From assembly GCA_030620095.1 (NCBI GenBank), contig JAUTXW010002365.1, positions 248,001 to 312,000 of the forward strand: a DNA stretch of 64,000 nt. Reading direction: 5' to 3'. The number at the start of each line of letters is the position of its first letter. Positions within the stretch are counted from its first letter, which is position 1. The DNA comes from Kuschelorhynchus macadamiae (Eukaryota; Arthropoda; Insecta; Coleoptera; Curculionidae). Shown here piece after piece: positions 50,469 through 62,560 of this stretch. The notes under the pieces are model-generated. The model searched no databases. It worked only from the letters and a program-made list of their open reading frames with translations, and had not been told where the DNA came from. The position numbers and the translations under genes were made by a program.

Positions 50469-50756
50469 TTAGGCTTTGTTTTGGAGTTCCATTTCTCCTT
50501 CCATAGATGAGTTTAAGTGCAGGCTGGGTCTTCTCCTGGGAAGAATACTGCTCAACCTCGTGTGTCTCCGGTTCAAAGGCTTCGGAGCTGGGGGCGAGTC
50601 ATCGTTAGGTGAGCTTATGGTGATCATCAGCAGCTTCTTGCGTCGACATTTGCAGATGACGTAGGTGGAGACTAAGAGAACGATAAACACTATCGTAGTT
50701 ACTGTGAACCAGGGCAGGTGTTTGCTGATAAATGGCTGGTTGATGATCTTGTCAAG
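50469..50756 (-). pseudogene. env: env 3' end of retroelement 2, inverted
   Basis: Minus strand encodes the envelope anchor: 'EELDKIINQPFISKHLPWFT', a hydrophobic membrane segment, CKCRRKK and a basic Pro-rich tail ending at TAA 50469. It is homologous to 43780-44095 of element 1. It stops abruptly at the (TA)n array. Confidence 0.9.
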
Positions 50757-50762
50757 TTCCTC

Positions 50763-50763
<1 letters not shown>

Positions 50764-50830
<67 letters not shown>
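50764..50830. repeat. (TA)n microsatellite
   Basis: TA array bordering the inverted env fragment. Confidence 0.97.
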
Positions 50831-50835
<5 letters not shown>

Positions 50836-51499
50836 CTTCCGTCGTTCGGAAGCCCGAAATGTCATATTGATATTGCACGGTCATTCGAAGCCCATTGCGA
50901 CTTTTGGAAGCCCACCTTCGGGCTTTCTAAATACAAACGCGTATAAAGCCTTCATACATAGGTTTACTATTACTGAAACTGTTCTGTGTCTAATTAATGC
51001 TTTAGTCTCGAGTAGTTTTGTGTTACTTTTCTTCGAATGAACACGCGAATGCGTTTTGCAAATAATTTCGATTACATGTATGGCCTCTTTTCAAATAAAG
51101 CGCTGTTGTTATAAGTAGATTTATTTCCTGGACTTCCTTCTAATAATACAGGAAATGTATCTAAATATACGATATTGGACGCGTATTTTTATGGTATAAT
51201 AAATGTATTCGGTTGCAAATGAATAATAATAACAATATTATCTTATAATTAAATTATAAGCTTGCAATTCCAGGTTTGTTTCCACTTACTATAGTTAAAT
51301 AAAAACCAGGCTTTGATACTCCAGTATATTTTTTTATTTTGTGTCTGTTTTTTTTTAATTTATTTTCATTTTTTTTTAATTTCTTATTAACCTTTTTTCT
51401 ATTCTTTGTAATAAAATATTTTTTTTATTTTTATATGTTATTTAATAAAAAGTATTTATATTTTTTAGAATTTGATCGCCTTTAAACAATTTGTAATTT
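50831..51499. other. AT-rich stretch, no gene
   Basis: Nothing recognisable. GAAGCCC(A/G) occurs several times near 50850-50920, a small local repeat. Confidence 0.4.
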
Positions 51500-52130
51500 C
51501 GTTATTTTGTTTTTACTTCCGTCGTAAACGGGAAGTATTGTATTTGTGAAAAAATCACCCTCCCAGGTTTTTACAGATCTTAATGTTTTAGGGTCTCTAG
51601 ATTCCTCCCCCCCTTTACCAAAACCATGTTTTCTCAATTATGTCGGTCTGTTAGTCTATGTGTAAGCGGTATAGCTCAAAAACTACTTATCCTTATTATG
51701 GCTTCAAATCTCGACCAAAAATCAAGGGTCATAAGGGGACGAAATGGTTACATTTTGCTAATAGTCCAATATGACAAAATAAAATGACGGCCTAGAGAAA
51801 TGTTAAAAAAATATTACTAAAATACTACTAATTTGCACAAAAATCAAGTATTACATAGAAATCATCTCCTAAAATTTTAGTACGAATCCAAGATGGGGAA
51901 CTAAAATGTTTAAAAAAAATGTTCTTAAAAATTAAATGTGATATAGGAATAAACTGATACGAATTCAACATGACGGAACAAAATGGCGGTCTCATAAAAA
52001 TCAGTTTAAAACCTACTTATTTAATTTAATTTAAACCATGTCCAAAAATCAAGTATGGCGTAGTAATATATTGGTACGAATTCAATATGGTAAATTTTTG
52101 TGCAGACAAAATTCGGAACTAAGTTGGAAT
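51500..52130 (+). repeat. Dispersed repeat family, copy 3 (longest)
   Basis: Begins with the self-complementary ACTTCCGTCGTAAACGGGAAGT, then GTGAAAAAATCACCCTCCCAG and CAAAAACTACTTATC blocks as in the other two copies. It continues with internally repetitive 'CAAAATGGCGG'-type and 'AAAAATCAAG' segments. Confidence 0.6.
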
Positions 52131-53376
52131 ACACTTCACTATTCCTAATAAAAGGAAAGATTTATAACGAGGGAAGTTTATATTATATTTAAATAGTTTA
52201 TCTCTAAATCATATTTGGTTCTTGTGCAGAATTTGAGGTCACTTGGCGAGTAGTGTCTTGATACGGATACTTTAAAAATTTTAATAGCGCTCTATTTTGT
52301 TCCTTCCTAACCAATTCACATAAAAAGCCGCAGATATTTCATTTTTAACATTTTATTCCATCTTTATAAAGAAAGAAGTTATTGGATTGTTCACTGTTAT
52401 TTGCATATCCCTGTACATTACTTTGTTTTTCAAATGCAAAGACTGTCTTAAATGAAAAGAATGTAAAAGTAACTTAGAATGAAGTAAGTTACGAAACCAT
52501 TTAAATAGTCAGATTTTCTAATACTCGTTTCACCTTAAAACACGATTCGAAGAAAATCAGACATGTAATTGAAAATGTTTCAGAAGATTTCTTGCTTGCA
52601 CGAAACCTGGTTTCATTTTCAAAGAAAATAAATTATCCAGCTTTATTTGTTCCACGATTTTTGATAGATTCGGATAGCAACTTTCGTGGAAAAATGCATT
52701 GTAAATATTGTGGCAATAAATTTTCTAAAAAAAAGGAAATGCTGCAAGATGGCAGGTGTCGTCCGGTGCGGATTTCCCGGAGTTTATCTTTTATTCTCGT
52801 AGCCTGCTGAGAAGAAATATTTATTTGTAGCAACGCTATAAAACTTTTGTTGATGTGCACTTGATTTATTTTTTTAATAAGGAATTTAAGATCACCTAAA
52901 AGTAGGCTCTGAATCTTTAATAAAGCGGTGACTTTAAAATCATTATGCTTCTGTAAGGAGTAATAGCAAGGGTTCTTATTTTCATCATGTCTTCTATAGT
53001 ATCCGATGGAAAAGGAAGTTTTCTTGCTGACTTTAAATGTTATAAAAATGTAAATAACATGTGTTGCGACCAGGAGCAAAAAACTCTACTATTTTGTCGT
53101 AGATCGAATCAACAAAAAATTATATGGTTAAATTTACAACGACGTTTTAGAAATATATGTACGAAATTACAAAAAATAAATAATAGCGCTACCTATTGAG
53201 GGCTCCTAGTTACGACGTACAGTTTCAGACTGATGTATGATTCGCTTTCGTTTTTGTCATATCGAGAATCTCTTGCTTAAGAATTCCCTCAGTACAAGCC
53301 TTCCTTATAAGGATAGAGGTCCAGAAATTATTTTGCCAGCCAAGAGTTTTGATAAACATTCGTAAAACCGTAATTT
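52131..53376. other. AT-rich stretch, no supported gene
   Basis: A 72-aa frame at 52592-52810 has one CKYCGNKFSKKKEM half-finger but no His pair and no support. Nothing else seen. Confidence 0.4.
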
Positions 53377-54611
53377 TAACCGACTTCAAAAAAAGAGGAG
53401 GTTCTCAATTCGACCTGTATGTATTTTTTTTTGTTTGTTCCCGCATATTGTCTAAATGTCTTGGCCGATTTTGATGAGTCAAGCGTCAAATTGTAGACGA
53501 CGTTTTTCTGGTGCTACCATAGATTTTGATTTGAAATACGTTGACCCGTTTTGTCGTAATAATAATATAAAAAAACACAGGTATAAGGGCGATAAAGGCA
53601 ACGAGTTTTAGAATTAAATTTTCATTTTTTTTAAATACCCTTTTCAAACTGAAGCATTAAGGTATGTAATAAACATACAACCGATTTGCTAAAAGTAATT
53701 TTATGTATACAAGGTAACCATGAAAATGTGAAACCTCAAATTCTACTAGTTTACTCGACATTTTCGAAAAATGAACATTCGGTATGAATAAAACGTTAAT
53801 AACCGACCCATTATAATTTTTAGCCGACTTCAAACAAGGAAGAGGTTATCAGTTTGACGCTATGTATTTTTTTTATGTATGTACATCGATTACTCCACGA
53901 TGATTGACTAATTTGGATGAAATTTTCTGTTGACATTCAGGATAATTCCGGAGTGGTCCCATAGCAAGCATATTAAAAAAATGTTAAAAATGGCGGAATG
54001 GCGGCCATGTTGTTGAATATTTTTAATGTTTGTACATCGATTATTCCGCGATGGTTTGACCAATTTATATGAAATTTTCAAAGGATATTCAGACTATTGC
54101 TGGAATGGTCACATAGGATATTAAAAAAAATGTTAAAAATTGCGGAATGGAGCCATTTTGATTTTTGCTCCAAGATATGTTGCAAGAAGTTTTTTAATAT
54201 TCTGCTCTTCCGTTTCGATTTTTGGCGTTCACCCTTATATCAAGAAAAAATATTATGCCGTTAACCTTTTGTTAAACCTTACTTTAAGATAAAACTTGTA
54301 TAGATAAAACTATAAAGGTTGAAATAAAAATTTTTATAAAGAAATGAAACCGACTTTACAAAATGCACTAAAAAACGAAAAATAATAGTTTATTCCACTT
54401 TGAAAATTTTACTCCGTGAAGTCGGCACCAAACTAATAAGGGAACTAGGACTTTAAACGCATAATATTAGACCGAATTTAATGAATACATGATTATATAT
54501 TTGTAATTAAATAAGCAATAAGTTTAGCGCCGACTTCACCCAGTAAAATTTTCAGAGTGGAATAAAATATTATTTTTCACTTTAAATGCTTTTTTTGAAG
54601 TCGGTTTTATT
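53377..54611. mobile_element. Non-autonomous element with 'ACCGACTTCAAAAAA' inverted ends
   Basis: It starts AACCGACTTCAAAAAAAGAGG (53379) and ends TTTTTTGAAGTCGGTTTTA (54608). A second start-like copy, GCCGACTTCAAACAAGGAAGAGG, lies at 53823, and a nested inverted pair at 54366-54433 and 54530-54590 includes CACTTTGAAAATTTTACT and its complement. Sequences with this end are common in insect genomes; no transposase here. Confidence 0.7.
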
Positions 54612-56029
54612 TTTTTATATAAATGTTTATAATTAATATATATAATGTACCTTCATTCTGGCAGTACATTTGTCCGCTTCTTTCGTTCTAAAAAGAACGA
54701 TTTTGTTTACGTATGGACAAAATTGCATTTCAAGAATTTTTTTTCCAATTACTTCACAATATTGATTGTATATAGAGCAAAAATAAAAAACACCAAATTG
54801 ATAGAAAAACAAGGTTCACTTTGGTACAGATTTTACGAGTAGGTGCTTAGTGCACAGGGTGAGGTAAAACATATTAAAAAAAAAGTAAACTTATAAACGT
54901 CATAATTTTACTCCATTACCATTTTTTAAGAACTCGATAATACCTACAAGTTGGTGTATACCTTAAATCTGTGGCTTAAAAAACAAATAATATAGATTTC
55001 TGAGAAGTTTCAACCGGCGAACTCCATATACTTTGTTTGACAAAGTTTTTGAGGCAATAACTACAGAAAATAATATTTTTTATGTTTAAAAATAAAGATG
55101 AATAAAAATTATCATGGCTTTTTTAAGAACCGGTCTGACATAACAAACTTCCATTTGTACAAGATACCTTGACAGGTATGGCGAAGGAGTGAGTGCTGTG
55201 TATGCCGCCTTCTCGAAAGTTTTGGACAAATCCATCATCCTGCGCTCTTTGCGAAACTTTGTTGTACGATAACTTATTTCAAACTTCGTACCGGTTCAAT
55301 AGATCGCAATATATTGCTATAAACAGTAAAATCTCCAAAAAAGTTTCGGTAATTTCCAAGGCTATTAATTTTTAGCATATTTCTAAACTATGTAAATGTT
55401 TGCTTGTCTCAGTCAGGTGACTCGAAATTATATAAACTACTGGAATAAATTTTTATTAATTTCGAATAGGCGTTAAACCTTATTGTTTACTAGACAGTTA
55501 AATCCTCTTCATACATTTAAAAATTAACCAGCGATGACGTCGAGATAAGCATTGTACTTTTATAATAAATAGATAAATAAATATATGAAATAGAATTCTC
55601 CACCGAATATCATTCGTATATAAAAATTATCCAGAAAAATTTAAAAAAAAATGTGTTTCCTATAAACCACGTTCGTTTTTTTCACAATTTTAGGTATTTT
55701 TTGTCTTCAGAATTTTAGGTAATTTTTATTATATTATAAGAACACTTGGAACTAAACCGATGTACTTGTAAAACGTTTCTAACTGGCTGTATGGCTGAAC
55801 AACCAAATGCCAAAAAAAAAAAGATTTCTGCTGCGAGTGATATATGGGATAACATAACTTAGAGTATATGGAGTACCAGTTAGATTAAATAATTTATATA
55901 CAAACATTATCTGAAACTTGTCTATGTATATATAAACTATGCATTTTATAGAAAGAAAAAATTTACATCTTTTAAAATGTCTATACTTATGTCCACATAT
56001 GGACTTTACAAGGGGCAAATGGACTAAAA
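54612..56029. other. AT-rich stretch, no gene
   Basis: Short frames only, nothing recognisable. Confidence 0.4.
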
Positions 56030-56575
56030 ATGGAAAGATACGAAAAAAAGTCATTCTTGATAAAGGTTTTGCTTATCAAAAATTTAATTTTTATTACAGG
56101 GGGCATAAATATACCAAAACGTTATTTTGCGTAATAGTAAAATGTTTCATTTTGCAAGATACGAAATAAAACACTCTTAACAAAATATGTTGCTTAAAAA
56201 ACAAATAAGGTTCGCGTTATCAAAAATTTAATTTTTTATACAAGGGGTATAACAAATACATAAATGTTATTTTGCGTAAAAGTAAAAATGTCTCATTTTG
56301 CAAAAAAAGTCACGCTTGATAAAAGTTTTTGCTTCAAAAACAAATAAGGTTCGCGTTATCAAAAATTTGTTTTTTTTATACACGGTGGCATAAAAAGTAC
56401 AAAAATATTATTTTGCTTAAGAGTAAAAATGTACTCATTTTGCAAAATACAAAAAAGGGGCACTTGCGATAAGTTTTTGCTTTAAAAATGGTTAAGGTTC
56501 CAATTATCAAAAAAATAATTTTTTATACAGAGGGCATAAAAAGCAGAAAAACGTTTTTTTTTTGCGTTAAAGGAA
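56030..56575. repeat. Tandem repeat, ~140-bp unit, four diverged copies
   Basis: Each unit has GATAAA.GTTTTTGCTT, TATCAAAAATTTAATTTTT, ATACA.GGGGCATAAA and GTTATTTTGCGTAA. The ATCAAAAA landmark recurs near 56077, 56219, 56359 and 56507. Confidence 0.82.
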
Positions 56576-57031
56576 TACCTCGTTTATAAATTTCTCTCAA
56601 AATTACTAATATTAAATATATTACGAATTAAACCCCAAACAGGAATAAAAGATTTCGTTACAAGATTTAAAATGAAGAGTATCAGTTTTATCACTTTACT
56701 TTAAGTCCTAAATATTTTCAAGCCCACCTTTAATTTATCATTTTATATAAAATAGTTCTTACCAAATTGTTATCAACTGGGAAAAAGATTTTTATTTTTA
56801 TAAGTATAAAAGAAACTGATTTAAATTATTAATACTTATTTTCTGAACTCTTTCTAGTTTATGAATATATTTGTGATATCAGGTGTCAGATATATATTCA
56901 AGTACGAACCTAACTAAACAGGTATAGAATGAAATAATAGATTATGATTTTAAAAATCCTTTTTCCGCTTAAAAATAAAACCAAAGTTCAAAATGGTTTT
57001 CTGGAAATAATTATTAATGTAGTTTTCATAG

Positions 57032-57182
<151 letters not shown>

Positions 57183-57369
57183 AAATACATCGTGGGCATG
57201 TCGCTAGTCGCTAGAAAATGATGAAATATGGTGACCACGTGTTTCAGTCTTATTAAACTTCTTCAATTAATGGTTGTCGAGAAATCATAGAAAGAAAAAG
57301 TGGATTCAGTTACATGAGTCAGCCACAAATTTGTAAAATCGGTTCGTTTATGAGTTGACCGTCACCACA

Positions 57370-57935
57370 TCTTTTTATCGATTCCTTTGGGCTTAAATGC
57401 AGTCTACCTTCGTAGAGATTGGACGAGTATTGACGTCAGATATTTTGGGCTTTTCTAATCGAATTTACAACTTTGTGGCTTGCTCCGGCCAATGATTCAA
57501 GTGTGATTTCTATGATTTGAAAGTTTATTTTCTTCCAACTTGGCTATGCTGCTAATTAAAAAAGTATAACAGGACATAAATACGTATCTAATGGTTACCA
57601 TACTTCAGGTTTTTTGCCACACAATTTATTTTTTTTTTCTTTTTAAAAGTTCATCAGTACGAAAATCTCTCTATTTTTTACTGATTCATTTGGACTTGGT
57701 TATCACGGCAGGTGTCTAAGGTTACCGCCGGCGGACGTCAGATATTGACTCTAAAATTTAAGCGTTTCTGCCGAAATTATAGATGTGTGACTGGGTCCTA
57801 TTAGTGAGAACACGTTTGTTCTCTATGATTTTCCTCCAAGTTTCTTAAATCTTTTAACTTAGTTATACCGCCTACTGAACACTTCTAATAAGACAGAAAC
57901 ACGTGTCCAATGGTTACCATACTTTCATACTTACG
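57370..57935. repeat. ~300-bp direct duplication, diverged
   Basis: Two successive copies share GATTC.TTTGG.CTT, GACGTCAGATATT (57433 and about 57735), CTCTATGATTT-like, CCAA.TTGG/TTTC and AATGGTTACCATACTT (57590 and 57907). Not coding. Confidence 0.7.
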
Positions 57936-57956
57936 TTTTTGTTTTTGCGGATTTGA

Positions 57957-60792
57957 CTATATATCTATGTACATACTATTGCTTCCCTTTATATCTAATG
58001 GTAATCTGTTAAATTCGGAGATACCCCGCACAAACAGTGATGCCATCGAAACTGATAAATTAGTTCTAGCTATTCGATAGTCATTATTTCTTAGTGTATT
58101 ATGGTTGTGAATCTCATTATTAAATGTTAAAAATTGATTAAAATATGCAGGCAAAAGGCCCCTACTAATCTTGAATAGAAAAACCGTGGTCAAGTAATGA
58201 AGGCGTTGCCTCACAGTAAACCAATCAAGCGTCGATAACATCACTACTATAGGCGTATACCTATTGCACTTAAGAATAATTCTCATACCCCTGTTCATTA
58301 ATTTCTGAAGTGATTCTTTTTCGTTAGTGCTCATAAGGTACAACAGTGAGCTGCAATAATCGAAATGGTCGCTAAATTATTGTTTTATATATAGTAATTC
58401 TAGCATACATTGAGAAATGACCAGAAACCCTAGAGAAAAAATATAACTTCTTGCGAATTTTCCTAGAGATAAACTGAAAGTGCCTATCAAATCTCAACCT
58501 ATTATCCAAAACGAAACCGAGATATTTCATCTCTGCAACCCACTCAATCTTTTCACCGTCTGTCTCCAAGGAAAAGTTGTCAAAGTTTATACCAGAAACC
58601 TTATATGAAGTACTCAATATCATTGCTTTCGTTTTAAGAACATTAAGTTTAAGTTTATTGGTTTTAAAAAAACTCTCCAGCTTTCCCAAAGCCAAATTCA
58701 TATTTTCCATAACCCTCTCTAAATCATTTCCGGTACATGCCACAAGTGTATCGTCAGCAAATTCGAAATCATTGGCATAGTTTATGTCATTGAGATAGAT
58801 AATGAAAAGGATGGGTCCCAATATACTGCCCTGCGGCACTCCTATACTATTCAACACTGCATTGGAGAAAGAGCTTCCACACTTTGTTATTTGTGCACGG
58901 TCTTCCAGATATTGCTGAAACCAAGACAACACTCTTCCCCCAATACCATAATATTTCAATTTTCTTAAAAGTAAATCTCGGTCAATTGTTTGAAAAGCTC
59001 TCTTAAGATCTAAAAACACAGCCACAATATACTTGTTTTCATCAATGGATTGTTTCCATTTAGTTACTCTAAGTTGCAAAGCTGTTTCACAGGAGTGGTT
59101 TTTCCTGAATCCTGAATGGTGGCCTTTAAACATTTTATTTTTATCAAAATATTTCTTTAATTGATCACAGACGGCTACTTCTAAAATTTTTTCAACGGTA
59201 GGAAGAATGTTGATTGGTCTAAACTCATCTACATTTGAAGGGTTGGGAATCTTAGGAACTGGTGAAATAATACTTGTTTTCAGCTCATATGGAAAACATC
59301 CTCTTAACAAAGATGAATTTACAAAATTAAGCAAAACATACCCCAACGCCTCAAAAGAGTTCCTTAAAAAACCTGCATTAAGTATGTTATGTGGATCAGT
59401 CTTATTCTTTAGTGAAAATACAATGCTTTTAAGTTCACACAACGTAATTGTTTCAAAATCACAGAAAACAGTCTCAACTGGATTATATATATCACCCGTC
59501 CACTCATCAGTAGGAATAATTGAACTTTCAATATCCATTACACTATTAACAAAAAAATCATTAAATCTATTAGCACTCTCAACTTCACTAGATGCAAACT
59601 CATAATTTATAAATTTGATTGACAATTAATTTAAGGATTGATTTTTACTTTTAATTAGATCCTTCAAAGTGCTCCACATAACCCTACTATTCCCTTTATT
59701 TGCATCTATTCTGCTTTCATAGAACTCCCTCTTTTTATTTTTCATAATATTGACTACTGCATTTCTTTTAAGTTTGTAATCCTGCCACAAAACCTCTCGT
59801 CCATTATCCGCTATGGAGTTCTTAAAAACTTTATAAGCTCTATCTCTGTCTTCGACTTTAAGTTTAACATCAGTATCATACCATACTGGTTTTCTTTGTT
59901 TGTTTATTACTTCAATCAATGGGGCAAACATATCAACTATATGCTTACATTTAGTTAAAATATCTTGAAATAAAACATTTACATCACTTGATTGAGTATT
60001 AAAATCCGTTTCAATAAGTTTAAGATTGATGTTATGCATAACTTCTGAGTTTATCCTACGAAAACAGAATGATGTTAGACCATTGCAGCTCGACCTTATA
60101 CACATTTTCACACAAACAATAGAATGATCGGTAATCCTTGGTACATCAAGAACGCTGACAGATATTTTATTGGATTTATTACATAATACATAATCAATCA
60201 AAGTAGAACTTACTTCACTATGTCTCGTACACTCAGTCACTGGTTGATCTATCCCATATACCTGTATCACTTCCCTTATTCTATTAGAATAATAACTTGT
60301 ACTATCCAGAAAATTTATGTTAATATCACCTGTTAGTATACAGTTATCAGTTTCTGTAAAGTACTCATCACACCACTCTTCTAACTTTTTTAAAAACACA
60401 GCATGGCTAGAGTTAGGTGAGTGATAACAAACTCCTGCTGTCCAGTTTACCCCATGAATATTGATTCTAATAAAAACACACCAATAAATACCAATTTCAA
60501 CGGAAGTCCCAAAAATACTAAATTTAACATTATTTCTTACAAACAGAATCACCCCTCCTGTATGTCTGCTATGGGAGTTGCAACGTATACATGAGTACCT
60601 CTTTACCTGAACCTCTAGATCATCAACTTCTTCTGTTACTATTGCTTCAGTTAAAACTACCAATAGAGGGTTACAAATAAATATTTCTGCAATTAATTCT
60701 GACTTCTGGGCCAAAAAACTTTAAGTATTTAGACATACTATATGACAGTTTGCCAAGGCCACAATATCACAGGAATTTATTGGTGCCTTTAG
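57957..60792 (-). pseudogene. LINE-B ORF2: endonuclease and reverse transcriptase
   Basis: The frame begins at the ORF1 stop by -1 shift, reads 'DIVALANCHIVCLNT', meets TAA at 60721-60723, then carries the APE endonuclease: 'LVVLTEAIVTEEVDD', 'GGVILFVRNN', 'ILTGDININFLD', 'STLIDYVL' and 'RITDHSIV'. A TAA at 59626-59628 separates it in frame from the RT: 'EFRPINILPTVEKILEVAV', 'VAVFLDLKRAFQTIDRDLLL', 'GVPQGSILGPILFIIYLNDI' and the FADDT catalytic box. A frameshift near 58370 precedes the C-terminal part ending at 57957 ('GISEFNRLPLDIK'). Only two stops and one shift, so fairly young. Confidence 0.9.
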
Positions 60793-61568
60793 TTTTTTGC
60801 TTTCACAATATGAGGAATTCCGTTTGTGTATTTAATGACTAAATCCAATTCGCCTTTAGATTTCCGATCCTTAAGCTGTTTGAAAATCTCCCTTTCTTCC
60901 TGTCTCTGGGCATTTGAGAGATCTGGTCCCACGAAAACACTGCATCCTTTTAGTCGGCTTTTATTTCTTAGCGCAGATTGTACTTGTTTGGAATCAGTCA
61001 GTGTTATTTTAAGTGAACGAGCACCATTTTTATTTGGTTTACCAACTCTCAGTACTTTATATGTTATTACTTCCTTATTTATAACTTGGTTTAGTACTCT
61101 TTTTGCTTCCTCAATGTCATTTGGACTCTCAGGTAAATTAAATAACATTTTGTTATTGGCTCTTAACTGACGCTCTCTTAATTCATTCAGGATATCAACT
61201 TTATTGCCGTTTGAAGTCATTTCTGCAGCAGCAGAATCTGATTGGGTTCTTATCTGTATAATGGAATTCTTTAAACCTTCTAGTTGAGCCTCTGTATTTG
61301 CTTTCCACTCTTTAAACTCTGTTTTAAGAGTATCAAGTGCACATATAAGCTTTGGAACATGTAAAAATCCCTCATTACAGTCCTGACAAAAATATTTGAG
61401 AACTCGCTGTGTTTTTAGTTCCATTACACGCAGTTCAGTAACTGTAAGGCCAGAGCAAGCTTGTCTTTTGTGGCAATAACGATTACAACTATCACAAGCA
61501 ATTCTGGAATCCACGTCGTTTTCATCTTCATTGCATTTGAAACAAGGCATTGTAAGGTTTTGGAACAC
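60789..61568 (-). CDS. LINE-B ORF1, PHD-finger nucleic-acid-binding protein
   Basis: 259 aa, intact. The N-terminal PHD/RING-like zinc finger (CFKCNEDENDVDSRIACDSC ... YCHKRQACSG ... YFCQDC) is followed by a helical segment, then 'LLFNLPESPNDIEEA'-type and 'KVLRVGKPNKNGARSLKITL' RRM-like blocks, and a basic end. It is homologous to the ORF1 at 62924-63667. Such proteins package LINE RNA. The ORF ends at the slippery AAAAAAC. Confidence 0.85.
   Translation of the reverse strand: MFQNLTMPCFKCNEDENDVDSRIACDSCNRYCHKRQACSGLTVTELRVMELKTQRVLKYFCQDCNEGFLHVPKLICALDTLKTEFKEWKANTEAQLEGLKNSIIQIRTQSDSAAAEMTSNGNKVDILNELRERQLRANNKMLFNLPESPNDIEEAKRVLNQVINKEVITYKVLRVGKPNKNGARSLKITLTDSKQVQSALRNKSRLKGCSVFVGPDLSNAQRQEEREIFKQLKDRKSKGELDLVIKYTNGIPHIVKAKN
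60792..60798 (-). promoter_or_regulatory. Candidate -1 frameshift heptamer A_AAA_AAC (LINE-B)
   Basis: On the minus strand the ORF1 end reads GCA AAA AAC TAA. The zero-frame phase is exactly A AAA AAC, and a -1 slip enters ORF2. Confidence 0.65.
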
Positions 61569-62113
61569 AGCTGCTCAGAATTGCATGTAAACAAATCAAA
61601 GGTTTTTGTAGGTTAAGTGAATAATTTCGTGTATTTTATAACAAAACTGAGCAGTCCCTCACGAAATTCTTAAGTACACTTGAGTAGAAAAACATCAAGA
61701 TCAATGCAGTTGATATTTTTATAAATTTTGTACACTTTAACTCAAAAAAGAACATCTATTTCTTACAACACTTCAAGGACGTCGTTATCGTGACTACGTT
61801 CGCGTATGAATTACGTGGACTAAGATTATACTATCATTTAATGCTTCCACGAAGCCAAGGGTGATAGTGTGGTTCAATGCCAATCTGGTATTAGCAAGCG
61901 GAGTAGTTGTTATTTTGCGTTAAAGCGCAATTAGCGCAACAACCACAGCACCATCCGGAAAACATAAATAACGACCAATGGCCGCGCAGATATAACCTTC
62001 GGCCCCGGTTGGGGATATAAAAGGAAGCGTCGCAGTCACCAACACTTTAGTCTCTATTCGAACGAGAGAAAGAAAGCTTTTCAGAACGACAGTGGTGAAC
62101 GGATGTACACACC

Positions 62114-62195
<82 letters not shown>

Positions 62196-62428
62196 ATAAA
62201 TATATCTATATAAATGACAGAAGAGTCTTTTCGACAAATTAAAAAAATTATTTAGTTTACAAACGGGTTAATATTGTTCTTAATCGTAATTATTACAAAG
62301 TATTGCGTTATTTTGTTCCAGTAATATAGTTCGTTTATTGTGGTTATGGTTGTTTGCAGTTTATTTCAAGAAGTTATTTTTTTAAGTAGTTTGTTAATAT
62401 GTTCACGTTTTGCATAAGTATTTTTACA
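61569..62428. other. Region between divergent LINEs, with a TATA-containing promoter-like block
   Basis: A GC-richer block at 61930-62110 has GGGGATATAAAAGGAAGCG followed by CGCAGTCACC, resembling a TATA box plus initiator as in insect LTRs. A (TA)n array follows at 62116-62192. No coding seen. Confidence 0.4.
62116..62192. repeat. (TA)n microsatellite
   Basis: TA array directly downstream of the promoter-like block. Confidence 0.97.
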
Positions 62429-62560
62429 ATGAATTATACCAAAGAAGACCTAGTAGATATGATTTTTGTGTTGAGAGAATCTCAAAAAAATAGTTTTTTG
62501 GCTAGTCGGATATACGCGGAGCGATATCCGGAACGAAGACATCCCGATAAGAGATGGTTA
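62429..62560 (+). pseudogene. DUF4817 transposase N-terminal fragment
   Basis: Starts MNYTKEDLVDMIFVLRESQ and continues 'NSFLASRIYAERYPERRHPD', the helix-turn-helix start of DUF4817-type mariner transposases. Homology then ends and the frame runs on to 62638 by chance. It is a different subfamily from the element at 26891-30189. Confidence 0.75.

Larger units (their letters stand above)
44537..50756 (+). mobile_element. Ty3/gypsy errantivirus-like retroelement 2, decayed, 3' end inverted
   Basis: Related to element 1 at the protein level but with a different LTR. The order is normal up to the middle of env (about 50138). The 3' LTR, polypurine tract and env end then appear in reverse orientation (50139-50756), stopping at a (TA)n array. 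gag has a large internal deletion and pol has several frame breaks. Confidence 0.92.
57957..61568 (-). mobile_element. LINE-B, CR1/Jockey-like, nearly full coding region
   Basis: Minus strand: ORF1 with PHD-type finger, then ORF2 (APE endonuclease, reverse transcriptase, C-terminal region) in the -1 frame with few breaks. The 3' end is near 57957 or just beyond, and no long poly(A) is evident. Confidence 0.9.

Noticed and set aside
52592..52810. Possible C2H2 zinc-finger gene
   Set aside because: Only one Cys pair, no His pair, no second finger, and anonymous AT-rich surroundings.
56030..56575. CRISPR-like array
   Set aside because: Eukaryotic context; units are ~140 bp and diverged along their whole length without unique spacers.
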